DNA from: Alcanivorax sp. DSM 26293
GTDB taxonomy: Bacteria > Pseudomonadota > Gammaproteobacteria > Pseudomonadales > Alcanivoracaceae
DNA length: 64,000 bases
Direction of reading: 5' to 3'
Assembly: GCF_900107995.1 (NCBI RefSeq)
Contig: NZ_FNUM01000005.1
Span: 203,472-267,471, forward strand
In this document: positions 37,695-46,299 of the stretch, one piece after another
How the letters are laid out: each line of letters starts with the position of its first letter
Position numbering within the stretch: position 1 is the first letter of the stretch
Notes under the pieces: model-generated
Seen by the model: the letters and a program-made list of their open reading frames with translations, nothing else
Told to the model about the DNA's origin: nothing
Databases searched by the model: none
Made by a program: the position numbers and the translations under genes

Positions 37695-38273
37695 ATGCGA
37701 AAACTGCCGTACCTTCTACCGTATCTCCTGCCTCTGCTACTGGCCTTTCTGCTGGCCGGCTGTGGCAAGCAGGAAAGTGACTTGCCTGTGAATACCCGGC
37801 TGGGGGGTGAGTTTACACTGACTGACCAGAACGGCGAGCCTTTCAGTCAGGCAGCGCTCAACGGTAAGGTGACGATCCTGTTTTTTGGCTACACCCACTG
37901 TCCGGATATCTGCCCGGCGGTATTGGCCCGGGTCGCCCAGGTGTACCGGCAGCTGCAAGAAGCCGGGGAGGCGGATCAGGTCCAGCCGGTCTTCATCACT
38001 TTTGATCCAGAGCGTGATACGGCGGCGTATCTTAAGGAATACCTGCCCTGGTTCAAGGCGAACATCATCGGCCTCACCGGCAGTCTGGAGGAGATCCGCC
38101 AGGTGGCCAAACAGTACGGCGTGGTGTTCATCAAGGATCAGCAAGAACAGGATTATCTGTTCACCCACAGTGACTATATTTACCTGCTGGATGACCAGGG
38201 TCGGGTGCGCAAACTGTACCCGGCGGATTTCACGATTGATGAGGTGGTAAACGATGCCAAGAGCCTGCTTTAA
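37695..38273 (+). CDS. SCO1/SenC-family copper/thiol lipoprotein
   Basis: This 192-residue protein has the thioredoxin-like SCO fold for copper delivery to, or thiol maintenance of, cytochrome oxidase CuA. The lipobox is LAGC with Cys23. The copper ligands are Cys69 and Cys73 in CPDIC and His158 in FTHSDY. GGAGAG precedes the ATG. It overlaps the next gene, a PCuAC chaperone, by 20 bases, the usual partner in oxidase assembly. Confidence 0.94.
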   Translation: MRKLPYLLPYLLPLLLAFLLAGCGKQESDLPVNTRLGGEFTLTDQNGEPFSQAALNGKVTILFFGYTHCPDICPAVLARVAQVYRQLQEAGEADQVQPVFITFDPERDTAAYLKEYLPWFKANIIGLTGSLEEIRQVAKQYGVVFIKDQQEQDYLFTHSDYIYLLDDQGRVRKLYPADFTIDEVVNDAKSLL

Positions 38274-38700
38274 ATTCGCCCTGGTGGCAGCGGTGGTTGC
38301 CCTTGCGGTGCCTGCTCACGCGGAGCTGACCTTCAGCGACCCATGGCTGCGTGCAGTGCCCCCGGTTTCGCCGGCCATGGCGGGGTATGTGACCCTGAAC
38401 AATGACGGGGAGGAGCCCGTGACCATCACCGGCGTGAGTACCCCGGCCGCCGGTCACACCATGCTGCATGACATGGAAAGTACCGGTGATGGCAGTCGCC
38501 GGATGGTGCATCTACACCACCTGGAAATCCCGGCGGGAGAGAGTGTCAGCCTGGCGCCGGGAGGCAAGCACCTGATGCTGATGAAGCTCACCGAGGTGCC
38601 GGCCCCCGGAGAAACGGTGGAGATCTGTTTTCACCTGAAAGGCGGGAAAGATGCCTGCACTGGCTTCCCGGTTATACGCCAGTCCCAAACTGACGGTTGA
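38254..38700 (+). CDS. Periplasmic copper chaperone PCu(A)C
   Basis: This 148-residue protein has a signal peptide ending in AHA and the copper motif of the family: His72 and Met74, Met84, then 21 residues to His106 and Met108 (HLMLMKL). It hands Cu(I) to SCO or directly to the CuA centre. The order SCO-PCuAC and the 20-base overlap point to coordinated synthesis. No oxidase gene is in the window. Confidence 0.93.
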   Translation: MPRACFKFALVAAVVALAVPAHAELTFSDPWLRAVPPVSPAMAGYVTLNNDGEEPVTITGVSTPAAGHTMLHDMESTGDGSRRMVHLHHLEIPAGESVSLAPGGKHLMLMKLTEVPAPGETVEICFHLKGGKDACTGFPVIRQSQTDG

Positions 38701-38783
38701 ACCGGGTTCCGTTTTGCGGATAATCCCATGCTTTATTCGTAGTCTTTGCATAACCGGAACGACTATAAAAGCATGGGGAACCT

Positions 38784-40016
38784 ATGAAAAAGGCATTATC
38801 CGCGATGCTGGGTGCCACCCTGAGTGCAAGCCCACTCTGGGCCCAGACTCCGGAAAGTGATCTCCAGCAGCGGCTGCTGGATTATGAGCAGCGCCTGGAA
38901 CAGCTCGAAAAACAACAATTCGACAATACCCTGGACGATGCCGCAGACCGGATCCGCATCAACGGCTTCCTGTCCGCCGGCGTGTCCCGGGCGGAGCTGG
39001 AGACGACCTCGGGCTCTGCCAGCTATATCGATGGCGCCGATGACACCTGGAGCCATGATTCCCTGACCCGCGCCGGGGTCCAGTTCAACGCCAGGCTCAG
39101 CGACCGGGCAGAGGCCGTGGTTCAGCTGTTTGCGTCCGGCGCTGACGAATTCAATGCGGAATTGCAGTGGGCCTATCTGGATTACCAGTTCAGTGACGCT
39201 GTCAGCGTGAAAGCCGGGCGCATCGTGGCGCCGTTCTACATGCACTCCCAATACATCGATGTGGGCTATGCCTACCCGTGGGCCAGCCTGCCCGCGGAGG
39301 TGTATCAGCTGGCACCGGTAAAAACCATGGAGGCGGTGGAGGCTTCCTGGCGTTTTACCACCGGGCCGGTTTCGCATCGCCTTTCCGGGTTCTGGGGATC
39401 CAGTACCGTGGACGGGGGAGACCGTGTGGCCAACGCCCAGTTTCAGGCCGACGATCTGAGCGGCCTGAACTTCACCAGCTACTGGCGTAACTGGACGCTG
39501 AGAGCGGCCTACAGTGCCGCGGATGTGTCAGTCAGCCAGGATGATCTGGCAGCCGCCGGTGTCCCCCCGATCCTGGGCCTGTCCTTTGATGAGGTGTACA
39601 CCTATTTTGCCGGCCTGGGCCTGCAATACGATGATGGCAGCTGGTTCTTTTCCGCAGAAAAAGCGCGACTGGATTTTGGCAACTGGTATCCCAGCAGCGA
39701 GAGCGGCTACGTCACCGTCGGCAAATATCTCGGCAAATGGATGCCCATGGTGACCTGGGCCGAAGTGAATCCCCGTGACCTGGATCGCAGCCTTCCCGCT
39801 GCCCTGAATAACGGTCTGGCAGAGCAGCAGAAAAGCTGGACTGGCGGTTTGCGCTACTCCCTCAGTGAGGCCATCGCCCTGAAAGGGGAAGTCAGCTACT
39901 ACTACGATTTTTCCGATAGTGAGGTAAGCACTTCCGGTTTCTTTGTTACCGAGGGTGCACCGCTTGAGGATGACCACGCCACAGTGATTCGTCTCAGTGC
40001 CGATCTGGTTTTTTAA
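38784..40016 (+). CDS. Outer-membrane porin-like beta-barrel protein
   Basis: This 410-residue protein has a signal peptide (MKKALSAMLGATLSASPLWA), a short coiled coil at about 24-50 (LQQRLLDYEQRLEQLEKQQ), then alternating beta strands such as INGFLSAGVSRAEL and AELQWAYLDYQF, and a C-terminal Phe (LSADLVF), the mark of barrel insertion. It resembles phosphate-selective porin-type proteins only generally. A TATAAA lies 15 bases before the ATG region. It is directly followed by a PstS-like gene, so phosphate or another oxyanion may be the substrate. Confidence 0.85.
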   Translation: MKKALSAMLGATLSASPLWAQTPESDLQQRLLDYEQRLEQLEKQQFDNTLDDAADRIRINGFLSAGVSRAELETTSGSASYIDGADDTWSHDSLTRAGVQFNARLSDRAEAVVQLFASGADEFNAELQWAYLDYQFSDAVSVKAGRIVAPFYMHSQYIDVGYAYPWASLPAEVYQLAPVKTMEAVEASWRFTTGPVSHRLSGFWGSSTVDGGDRVANAQFQADDLSGLNFTSYWRNWTLRAAYSAADVSVSQDDLAAAGVPPILGLSFDEVYTYFAGLGLQYDDGSWFFSAEKARLDFGNWYPSSESGYVTVGKYLGKWMPMVTWAEVNPRDLDRSLPAALNNGLAEQQKSWTGGLRYSLSEAIALKGEVSYYYDFSDSEVSTSGFFVTEGAPLEDDHATVIRLSADLVF

Positions 40017-40028
40017 GGAGGAATGATC

Positions 40029-40436
40029 ATGAAAAGAATAATGTTCTCATTGCTCCTGATGCTGGCAACCACCGTTCAGGCGGACCCGGTGGTGGTGGTG
40101 TCTGCGAACAGCAGTCTTGGGGCGCTGACACAGGATGAAGTTCGGCAGATCTTCAATGGCCAGGCCCGCCGGGTTTCCGGTGTCTCGGTGAAGCCGCTGG
40201 ATTTGCCATCGCGAGGCGACGCCCGGGAGGCGTTTTACCAGCAGGTGCTCGGCAAGAGTGCGGAGCAGATGAAAAGCTACTGGGCGCGGATGATTTTTAC
40301 CGGCCGGGGCATGCCGCCCAGGGAAGTCTCCAGTGAACAGGAGATGGTTATGCTGGTAGGCAGTAACCGGAATTTTGTTGGCTACCTGGATGCCTCACAG
40401 GTAACCCCGGACCTGAAGGTGGTGTATCGGCCCTGA
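40029..40436 (+). CDS. Small PstS-like periplasmic protein
   Basis: This 135-residue exported protein (signal peptide ending VQA) resembles one lobe of phosphate-binding PstS proteins: VVVVSANSSLGALTQDEVRQIFNG and the later WARMIFTGRGMPP and EQEMVMLVGSNRNFVGYLD. It lacks the second lobe needed for a full binding cleft. The ATG at 40029 is 7 bases after AAGGAGG; an ATG at 40023 is too close. It starts 12 bases after the porin stop and ends before a terminator. Confidence 0.86.
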   Translation: MKRIMFSLLLMLATTVQADPVVVVSANSSLGALTQDEVRQIFNGQARRVSGVSVKPLDLPSRGDAREAFYQQVLGKSAEQMKSYWARMIFTGRGMPPREVSSEQEMVMLVGSNRNFVGYLDASQVTPDLKVVYRP

Positions 40437-40465
40437 CGTTTTCTGTTGTTGTTCACAGACCCCTT

Positions 40466-40491
40466 GCCCGCCTCATCGGCGGGCTTTTTTT
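40466..40491 (+). terminator. Rho-independent terminator
   Basis: GCCCGCC-TCATC-GGCGGGC followed by seven T residues ends the porin/PstS-like operon. Confidence 0.93.
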
Positions 40492-40524
40492 ATGGTCGTA
40501 TCAGCCCACGGCAGTGTTGCAAAA

Positions 40525-40609
40525 CGTAGGGTGTCACTGAGCCTGGGGCGAACTGCACCGATTCGGCGTTTGATGGTGCAGTTCGCCCCAGGCTCAGTGG
40601 CACCCTACG
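40525..40609. repeat. 35-bp long inverted repeat (near-perfect hairpin)
   Basis: Arms at 40525-40559 and 40575-40609 pair over 35 bases with one mismatch around a 15-base loop. The arms contain GCCTGGGGCGAACTGCACC and its complement. It is unrelated to the mosaic repeat and has no open frame. It may be a MITE-like remnant, a structured RNA or a bidirectional stop signal. The rest of the 344-base gap (40437-40780) holds a terminator and nothing else I can identify. Confidence 0.85.
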
Positions 40610-40780
40610 CTATTGGCGGCGGTCAGGGGTTTACGGTCGGGGCCCTGTTATCCGGAAGAAACTCCGGGGCAAGCCAGTGCCAAAATGGCAGAGATCGCCT
40701 GCAGCGGTCGGTCCTCTTTCCTACCCATGTTTGAGACTTCGCCTCTGCTGTGCTTTGCCGACACCTCATAAACTGCGTCA

Positions 40781-41719
40781 ATGCGCTATTTACTGATCGT
40801 CTACCTGCTTCTTGTTCCTGTGAGCCTGTGGGCGGATTGTCGAGGCCTGGCTCCCGCCCGTGGTGTACCCGCCCCGGCAGAAAATGAATGGAACCTGGCG
40901 ACGCTGAACCTGTGGCGGCTTCGTGATATCCGCAAAGACAGCCATCTGGATAAACCGCTTTCTTCTGCTGTGCTGGAGAGGCGATTAGAGGCGCTGGCAG
41001 ATTTCATCGCCGGCCCTTTGCGGGCGCCCCATATGCTGGCTGTTCAGGAAGTGGAAAACCGTCAATTACTGGCGGCGCTGGTAGAGCGACTTGCCGGGTA
41101 CGGTTGGCGATACCGCGTCGTTCTGAAAGAGGGCAATGATCCCTCCGGCATGGATGTGGGCCTGCTCTATCGTCAGCCGGTGCAGATTGCCTCGGCGGAA
41201 AGCCTGTTTGTGGAGCAGGACTTTTACGGCCACGCACTGTTTTCCCGTCCGCCCTTGCACGTGACGGTGCATGCACCTCGGCAGTTGCAGCTGGTTGTGG
41301 TGCACCTGCGCAGTGCGCGAGGTCTGCAAAAAGCGCAGGTCCAGGAAAAAAGGCAGAGCCAGGCGGCGTTGCTGGCCAACTGGGTCACTAAGCAGGATGG
41401 ACCGCTCATTGTCGCCGGTGACTTCAACAGCACCTGGGATGCCGGGCGGCTCTCTGCCAGCTATGCGCGTTTTGCGGAATCCGGTCTGTTTAATCTGTGG
41501 CAGCTTATGCCGGAACCGGAGCGCTACAGCTTTCGTTATCGTTGCCGGCCACAGGCGCTGGACCATATCTGGGTGTCACGGGCGGCGAAAAAGGCAGTCT
41601 CCAGAACGGCGGTAACCCGGGGTAATGCGGGTCGCTATCACAGCTTGTATGGCAGTCAGGGCGTGACGCCAGTGTCTGATCATGATGCGGTGGTCGTGTA
41701 CTTTACTGGAGGGAGATAA
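40781..41719 (+). CDS. Exported endonuclease/exonuclease/phosphatase-fold protein
   Basis: This 312-residue protein has a signal peptide (YLLIVYLLLVPVSLWA) and an EEP (DNase I-like) fold. Metal and catalytic motifs are NLWRL, AVQEVENR (Glu), VVVHLRS, VAGDFNSTWD (Asp/Asn) and the C-terminal SDHDAVVVYF (Asp-His). It could be a secreted nuclease or a phosphodiesterase acting on lipids or nucleotides. It is monocistronic. Confidence 0.88.
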   Translation: MRYLLIVYLLLVPVSLWADCRGLAPARGVPAPAENEWNLATLNLWRLRDIRKDSHLDKPLSSAVLERRLEALADFIAGPLRAPHMLAVQEVENRQLLAALVERLAGYGWRYRVVLKEGNDPSGMDVGLLYRQPVQIASAESLFVEQDFYGHALFSRPPLHVTVHAPRQLQLVVVHLRSARGLQKAQVQEKRQSQAALLANWVTKQDGPLIVAGDFNSTWDAGRLSASYARFAESGLFNLWQLMPEPERYSFRYRCRPQALDHIWVSRAAKKAVSRTAVTRGNAGRYHSLYGSQGVTPVSDHDAVVVYFTGGR

Positions 41720-41770
41720 AAGCAGGTCTGGCGTGTTGCCTGGAGCGTGGCGGATGTTCCGTGGAAACGA

Positions 41771-41828
41771 AAAAGACGCCGCGGGGTTGCTTGCGTGTTT
41801 GCGAGGACCAGGGAGAGCCCCGCGGCGT
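41771..41828 (-). terminator. Rho-independent terminator
   Basis: On the minus strand ACGCCGCGGGG pairs with CCCCGCGGCGT around a ~30-base loop and is followed by CTTTTT. It lies 40 bases beyond the TorF-like porin stop. Confidence 0.78.
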
Positions 41829-41867
41829 TAAACAGTGGGCGGCATGCGCCGCCCGTGTTCTTGGTGC

Positions 41868-42569
41868 TTACAGTGCGAACTCGTAGGAAACGCTCAGTAC
41901 TACGTCGTCATCCCAAGTATCTTCGCCAGCAACATCTTCCTGATCGACGATCTTGGAGGCCGTGAATGTGAACTGATCGGTAACGGCATAGCTCAGATCC
42001 ACATGGGTATAATCGGCGAGAGTGGCATCTACTTCAGGGTCACCATCGAAGTCATAGTAACCTGCGGTAATGCCGTACTTGTCGTAGCCGTAGCTCAGAG
42101 CGAAGTAATCATTTTTGTAATCTTCATCGCCACCCTTGCCGGAATTGCCCACACCGATAAAGGCATCAGCGCTCAGGCCGGCAAAGCCAACACCCAGGTG
42201 GACTTCCTGGAAGTCAGCAACGGATGCAGGATCTGCGGCTAAGGTGCCGCCAGCGGTGTAATTGTAGTCGATGTAGCTGATGTCGTAGCTCAGACCTTCG
42301 AACTCACCACCGAAACCGGCGTACAGGTCGTACTCGGTGTCGTCGGTTTCAGAAGATGCCCAGGCACCAGCGTACAGACCGGACGTGTGGGAGTAGTCAA
42401 CGCTACCGTATACCGCTGCACCGTCAGTCAGCTGCTGACCACGCCACAAGTACTGGCTGGACGCACCCAGGGTACCACTGACTTCAGCAGCAGCGATGGC
42501 CGGAGCCAGGCTGGCAGCGACGATGGAAGCGGCCAAAACGGTTTTCTTCAGACCAAATACGTTTTTCAT
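41868..42569 (-). CDS. TorF-family putative outer-membrane porin
   Basis: This 233-residue protein begins with a signal peptide ending in AAAEVSGTLGASSQYLWRG, the signature of the TorF/Gcw_chp (TIGR02001) family of small barrels. Alternating aromatic strands (YDISYIDYNYT, DYFALSYGYDKYGITAGYYDF) and the C-terminal SVSYEFAL complete the barrel. AGAGGG precedes the ATG at 42569. A sigma54-like promoter lies 66 bases before the start region. Family members are reported near nitrogen-regulated transport genes, which would fit. Confidence 0.9.
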   Translation of the reverse strand: MKNVFGLKKTVLAASIVAASLAPAIAAAEVSGTLGASSQYLWRGQQLTDGAAVYGSVDYSHTSGLYAGAWASSETDDTEYDLYAGFGGEFEGLSYDISYIDYNYTAGGTLAADPASVADFQEVHLGVGFAGLSADAFIGVGNSGKGGDEDYKNDYFALSYGYDKYGITAGYYDFDGDPEVDATLADYTHVDLSYAVTDQFTFTASKIVDQEDVAGEDTWDDDVVLSVSYEFAL

Positions 42570-42644
42570 GTGCAACCCTCTTAACAAGTCTAATTCGTTC
42601 AATGTGCGCTGGTGACGCACCGCCTTTTCGGCTCGCATTAGATA

Positions 42645-42662
42645 TTGCAGAGAGCGTGCCAA
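42645..42662 (-). promoter_or_regulatory. Candidate sigma54 promoter of the TorF-like porin
   Basis: On the minus strand TTGGCACGCTCTCTGCAA matches the -24/-12 consensus TGGCAC-N5-TTGCW with one mismatch (CTGCA); the GG and GC are exactly 10 bases apart. Transcription would start about 65 bases before the ATG. Confidence 0.5.
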
Positions 42663-42786
42663 CTATTTTTTGTTGATAAAAAACAGTGGCTTGATGATTG
42701 TTGGGGGGAAAAAAGCGGGTTTCACAAAGGGGAAACAGAGAATGCGGTGAGCGAAATTGGTGCCGCGCACCGCATTGGTGCGCCCG

Positions 42787-43257
42787 TTATGGGCACTGCC
42801 AGTCAGTTTGCACCGCATCGACGCTGTTGCCCGCGGCATCCTTCAATGACAGACCGCACTGACCCTTGTCGTAGACAAAGTGCGCCTGGTACTCGCCACC
42901 GGCCTGGGGAGAAAACTGCAGGGCGACACGACAGCGGTCCCGGCTGTTGTCCGCCTGGCGTCGATTGTAGATCACGCCAATACGGGTGGCGGGGGCCGCG
43001 TCGACCGTTGTTGTGACCTCCGGGCTTTTCTTCATGGTTTCCAGCAGTTCGTCCAGTGCACCACCGCTGATCGGGCTTTGCGACAGGGCATAGTCGGTGG
43101 ATTGGAAGCCCTTGCCGGGCACACAGACGACGGGCTGGGCGGCGGTATCGTTGCTGGTGAAGGTAACCTGGGCGGTCTCGCCAGTGGTGGGTTCCTGGTA
43201 ATTAAGATGCTGACAGCCGGCCAGCAGGGCCAGAGGGGCGAAAATCAGGGCTTTCAT
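42787..43257 (-). CDS. Hypothetical lipoprotein
   Basis: This 156-residue protein starts MKALIFAPLALLAGC, giving a lipobox with Cys15. The mature part has four cysteines besides (VVCVPG, RDRCRVA, GQCGLS, WQCP), consistent with two disulfides in the periplasm. I recognise no domain. AGGACACATC lies before the ATG. It stands alone between the TorF-like gene's upstream region and the M14 peptidase gene. Confidence 0.75.
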   Translation of the reverse strand: MKALIFAPLALLAGCQHLNYQEPTTGETAQVTFTSNDTAAQPVVCVPGKGFQSTDYALSQSPISGGALDELLETMKKSPEVTTTVDAAPATRIGVIYNRRQADNSRDRCRVALQFSPQAGGEYQAHFVYDKGQCGLSLKDAAGNSVDAVQTDWQCP

Positions 43258-43387
43258 GATGTGTCCTTATCAGGGCGTTTGGCAAAGTGTATGTCAGCCG
43301 GACGGCAGACCCAATGGGGTTTCTGTTGCAAGGTCGGGGCCATGAATTGCCAGCGAGCCCGGCGAGGGGGCAACAGTAACGATGGGA

Positions 43388-44434
43388 TCAGTGTGTGTCA
43401 CCGAACCAGTGGCTGATCGCCTCCCGGGTCAGTGCAGGTTTTTCCCGGTTGGAGGGTAACCAGTTGCCGGCGTTGGCGGTCATGGCGGTGAGAAACTCGA
43501 ACAGGGGCAGGTGCTGGCGCAATACCCGGTGGTGCCGGTGGCCGATTACCGGGTTGAAATAGCCAAAGAAATCCAGCATCTGCCGGGGATTCTTGCGCAC
43601 CCAGAGCCAGGAGCCCATTTCCAGGGTAAAGGGCAGGAAGGTGTGTTGCGGTGCCCGATCCTGGGCATCGTCGTAGAGATAATCCCAGAGATCGCCATGG
43701 GTGGTGTAGTTCACCGACTGGGGCTCGATCAGGTAGGGGTGATGATGGGGATAGGTGTCTTCGAAGTGTTGTTTGAGCCGGTACACCTCACCGATGTGGG
43801 GAATAGGGCGATGACTGCGGGCGTAGCAGCACCAGATACGGTCCCGACGACCAAAGCCGCTGTGGCAATCCACGCTCATGGCAAAGGGAGCTGGCATCAG
43901 TTTTTCCCGAACCACGCGCACCAACGCCTGGGCTTCCGCTTCCATGGGGGCACCACTTTTTCCCCGATACCAGGGCAGGTGTCGACTGATGCGGTGGCCG
44001 CCCACCAGAAAAGGCACCCGGCCCATGGCATCGATGGGCGCGTTGCGCATCAGGTCCACGCCATTGGGGTTGCTGCGGGTGCGCTTCCAGATGCCACCCG
44101 GGTTGATCATGGGCATGAATACCAGACGCACCTGCTCCAGCCGGCGATGGAGCTGGTCGTCCCACTGCAAACGATGAATCAGGCTGTGCAGCCAGGACAT
44201 CAGCACCTGGCTGCCGATCCGCTCCACCCCATGCACGCCGCCAAAAAAACCGATCACCGGCACGCCGGGAGAGGTGCTGCCCATTTCGATCACCCGCACC
44301 GGCAAGGACAGCTCACCCATGGGCACCTCATGAACCGTGGACACCCGCAGGTGGCGTTCACCATGACGAATCAGGGCATCCAGATGCAGAAGCTCGGGCA
44401 GATGGCGTTGCAGCAGGTAGAGGGTGTCTTCCAT
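43388..44434 (-). CDS. M14-family zinc carboxypeptidase
   Basis: This 348-residue cytoplasmic-looking metallopeptidase has zinc ligands His68 and Glu71 in GVHGVE and His191 in DCHSG, with catalytic Glu272 in FTLEMGSW. The arginine-asparagine substrate-binding pair is in RTRSNPNGVDLMRN. It belongs to the branch related to AGBL/succinylglutamate desuccinylase-type peptidases, so small peptides or amidated substrates are likely. The ATG at 44434 lacks a good ribosome site; a TTG seven codons upstream is an alternative. Confidence 0.88.
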   Translation of the reverse strand: MEDTLYLLQRHLPELLHLDALIRHGERHLRVSTVHEVPMGELSLPVRVIEMGSTSPGVPVIGFFGGVHGVERIGSQVLMSWLHSLIHRLQWDDQLHRRLEQVRLVFMPMINPGGIWKRTRSNPNGVDLMRNAPIDAMGRVPFLVGGHRISRHLPWYRGKSGAPMEAEAQALVRVVREKLMPAPFAMSVDCHSGFGRRDRIWCCYARSHRPIPHIGEVYRLKQHFEDTYPHHHPYLIEPQSVNYTTHGDLWDYLYDDAQDRAPQHTFLPFTLEMGSWLWVRKNPRQMLDFFGYFNPVIGHRHHRVLRQHLPLFEFLTAMTANAGNWLPSNREKPALTREAISHWFGDTH

Positions 44435-44504
44435 AGGCGGGGCGGGGACAGGCAAAGAGAATTACACAGGGTAACGACGGCAGATAACAGGAATGTGACG
44501 ATGC

Positions 44505-44790
44505 CTTGCCTGCATGTTATCACCTGGGTATCTACGCTACGGAGCCGCTGTAGGAGCGGATCTTGAGCCGCGAACCTCGCGAAGCGAGGAAATCGACCGA
44601 AGGGCGATCAGGGATTTCCGGGCTCGACAGGTGTCTTTAGAAGGAGCCGGTGGTTACCTGGTACATTTCCTTCGCTGTCGCTCGGATTCGCACCTCAAGA
44701 GGTGTTATTCGCTGCGCTCACCCCTACGGGGCCGCCCTGCGGGCGTTACTCCCCTGCGCTCCGTTCCTACCGCGGCGCTGTAGCGAGATG
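44505..44790. repeat. Dispersed mosaic intergenic repeat, copy D
   Basis: The gap of about 450 bases upstream of the YiiX-like gene contains CTGTAGGAGCGGATCTTGAGCC (44549-44570), GCGAAGCGAGG in the hairpin position, AAATCGACCGAAGGGCGATCAGGGAT, and further on CACCTCAAGAGGTG and CTGCGCTCCGTTCCTACCGC. It is more diverged than copies A-C, and the right part looks like a second REP-type unit. No gene is seen. Confidence 0.7.
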
Positions 44791-44901
44791 GGCAGTTTTT
44801 CTTCACCAAACCGTGATGCCACTGTCAGCGAACTGTCACGCCGAATTTCTAGTGTGGCCACAGGATAGTCCTGCAACGGATAAGAGCCTGTGGCCGTGCC
44901 C

Positions 44902-45618
44902 ATGACAATGCCTCTTGATTCTGCTTGCTCACTGCGAACCGGGGATCTGCTGTTGTTTTCCGGCCGCGGTTTTACCAGTGAGGTGATCCGGGTCTTTACC
45001 CGTAGTCCCTGGAGTCATATCGGCATGGTCGTGCACCTGCCCGGTAATCCCGATCCGCTGGTTCTGGAATCCACCACCTTGAGTGAATCATCGGATGTGA
45101 CCCTGGGCTGTCCGGTGGCCGGTGTGGCGCTGGTTCCACTGGCAGACAAGCTACGTGATTACCCGGGCACGGTGGCGTTGCGTCGACGGCATGGGCCGCC
45201 ATTGAGTGATCGCCAACAGCAACTGCTGACGCGCCTGGTCAAACGGTTGCTCCATCGTCCCTACAAGAATTACGTGCTGTGCAATGCCCTGGATGTGCTG
45301 ACCGGTTTTACCCGCAAGCCGGACCAGCGCGGCTGGTTCTGTTCGGAACTGGTGGCGGAACTGTACCGGCGGTTGGGCTGGTTACCCCGCCAGACCCGCG
45401 CCAGCACGCTGGTGCCGGGGCATTTCGGTTCCCGTCACATGCGTTTGCAACACGGCAAGCTGGGGGCCGTGGAGTTTCTCAAGAGTGGCCCGCAAGCCAC
45501 CGCCATCCGGGCCCGGGTTACAGCCAGCGCCGAACACGTTGCTGATAGGCCTGCCATTGCTCCCCGAACTGTTGGGCGTGAAACGCTTCTTCCGCAACAA
45601 TCACATGCTGCTGGATAA
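44902..45618 (+). CDS. YiiX-like NlpC/P60-superfamily protein
   Basis: This 238-residue protein has the permuted papain-like fold: LRTGDLLLFSGRG, SPWSHIGMVV (His) and WFCSELVAELYRRLGWL with the probable catalytic Cys. YiiX-type enzymes act on peptides or lipids, but the substrate is unknown. The start is uncertain; ATG at 44902 and GTGs at 44890 and 44896 are all in frame with only a weak AAGAG upstream. The last 33 residues are antisense to the neighbouring methyltransferase gene and look like a run-on tail beyond the natural domain end. Confidence 0.78.
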   Translation: MTMPLDSACSLRTGDLLLFSGRGFTSEVIRVFTRSPWSHIGMVVHLPGNPDPLVLESTTLSESSDVTLGCPVAGVALVPLADKLRDYPGTVALRRRHGPPLSDRQQQLLTRLVKRLLHRPYKNYVLCNALDVLTGFTRKPDQRGWFCSELVAELYRRLGWLPRQTRASTLVPGHFGSRHMRLQHGKLGAVEFLKSGPQATAIRARVTASAEHVADRPAIAPRTVGRETLLPQQSHAAG

Positions 45619-45979
45619 CCCAGACCACCGGGACCAGCATGATCAGCATGCCCGGGCTGTGCTGATTCAGGGCCATGGCCAGGTAGAGCGCGGTAAAGCC
45701 CAGGTAGATGGGATTGCGGCTAAAGCGGAATACGCCTGTGGTAAGCAGCTGACTGGCGGGGCGATGGGGAACCAGGGTCGTGCGTGCCAGGCGCAGCTGG
45801 ATCGCCGCAGCCAGCACCAGGGTGGTGCCAATCACGGCCAGCGCCAGAATCACCCAGTGATCACCCGGGAATGCCGGGGCGGGGAGCGGCAGGGCCTGAT
45901 CGATGCCATAACCCATCAGCAGCCCCCCCAGATACAGGGCCGGTGGCGGCATCATCACTTGCGGGTGCTCGAGGGACAT
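45518..45979 (-). CDS. Isoprenylcysteine carboxyl methyltransferase-like membrane protein
   Basis: This 153-residue integral membrane protein has four hydrophobic segments and the ICMT/PEMT C-terminal signature: TTGVFRFSRNPIYLGFTALYLA followed by EEAFHAQQFGEQWQAYQQRVRRW. The SAM site is formed by this part. Substrates of bacterial members are mostly unknown; membrane lipids are plausible. AGGTG lies 7 bases before the ATG at 45979. The 3' end overlaps the YiiX-like gene by 101 bases tail to tail. Confidence 0.87.
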   Translation of the reverse strand: MSLEHPQVMMPPPALYLGGLLMGYGIDQALPLPAPAFPGDHWVILALAVIGTTLVLAAAIQLRLARTTLVPHRPASQLLTTGVFRFSRNPIYLGFTALYLAMALNQHSPGMLIMLVPVVWVIQQHVIVAEEAFHAQQFGEQWQAYQQRVRRWL

Positions 45980-46083
45980 GGCAATCACCTGGTGACAGAA
46001 AACGAAGAGGAAAAATACGCGGGTATTCTAAACACTATGACAGCCAGCTGCCTGTCCGCTGGCAAACTTTGCGAGGTTTTCTA

Positions 46084-46113
46084 TTGATCATTTCGAAAAA
46101 GCTGGGTTATGGT
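46084..46113 (+). promoter_or_regulatory. Candidate promoter for the PIN-PhoH gene
   Basis: TTGATC (46084-46089) is followed after 18 bases by TATGGT (46108-46113). The leader to the ATG would be about 180 bases and contains a TCCCGC-CCTT-GCGGGA hairpin (46122-46137) and the palindrome TGATCGCGATCA (46139-46150). The rest of the 320-base gap 45980-46299 shows nothing else. Confidence 0.35.
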
Positions 46114-46299
46114 AATTCCAATCCCGCCCTTGCGGGAGTGATCGCGATCATAAGCTGTTACAGCTGCTGCAACTGAACCGCCAAAAGGCTTAAACCAACG
46201 GCGGCAGGCGCAGGCGTCACTCTCGCTTTGTCACAGCATGAGCCAGAACTGACTCCCGAGCCGTAGCCGCCCACGACGCAACCGTCACAGGGGATACGC

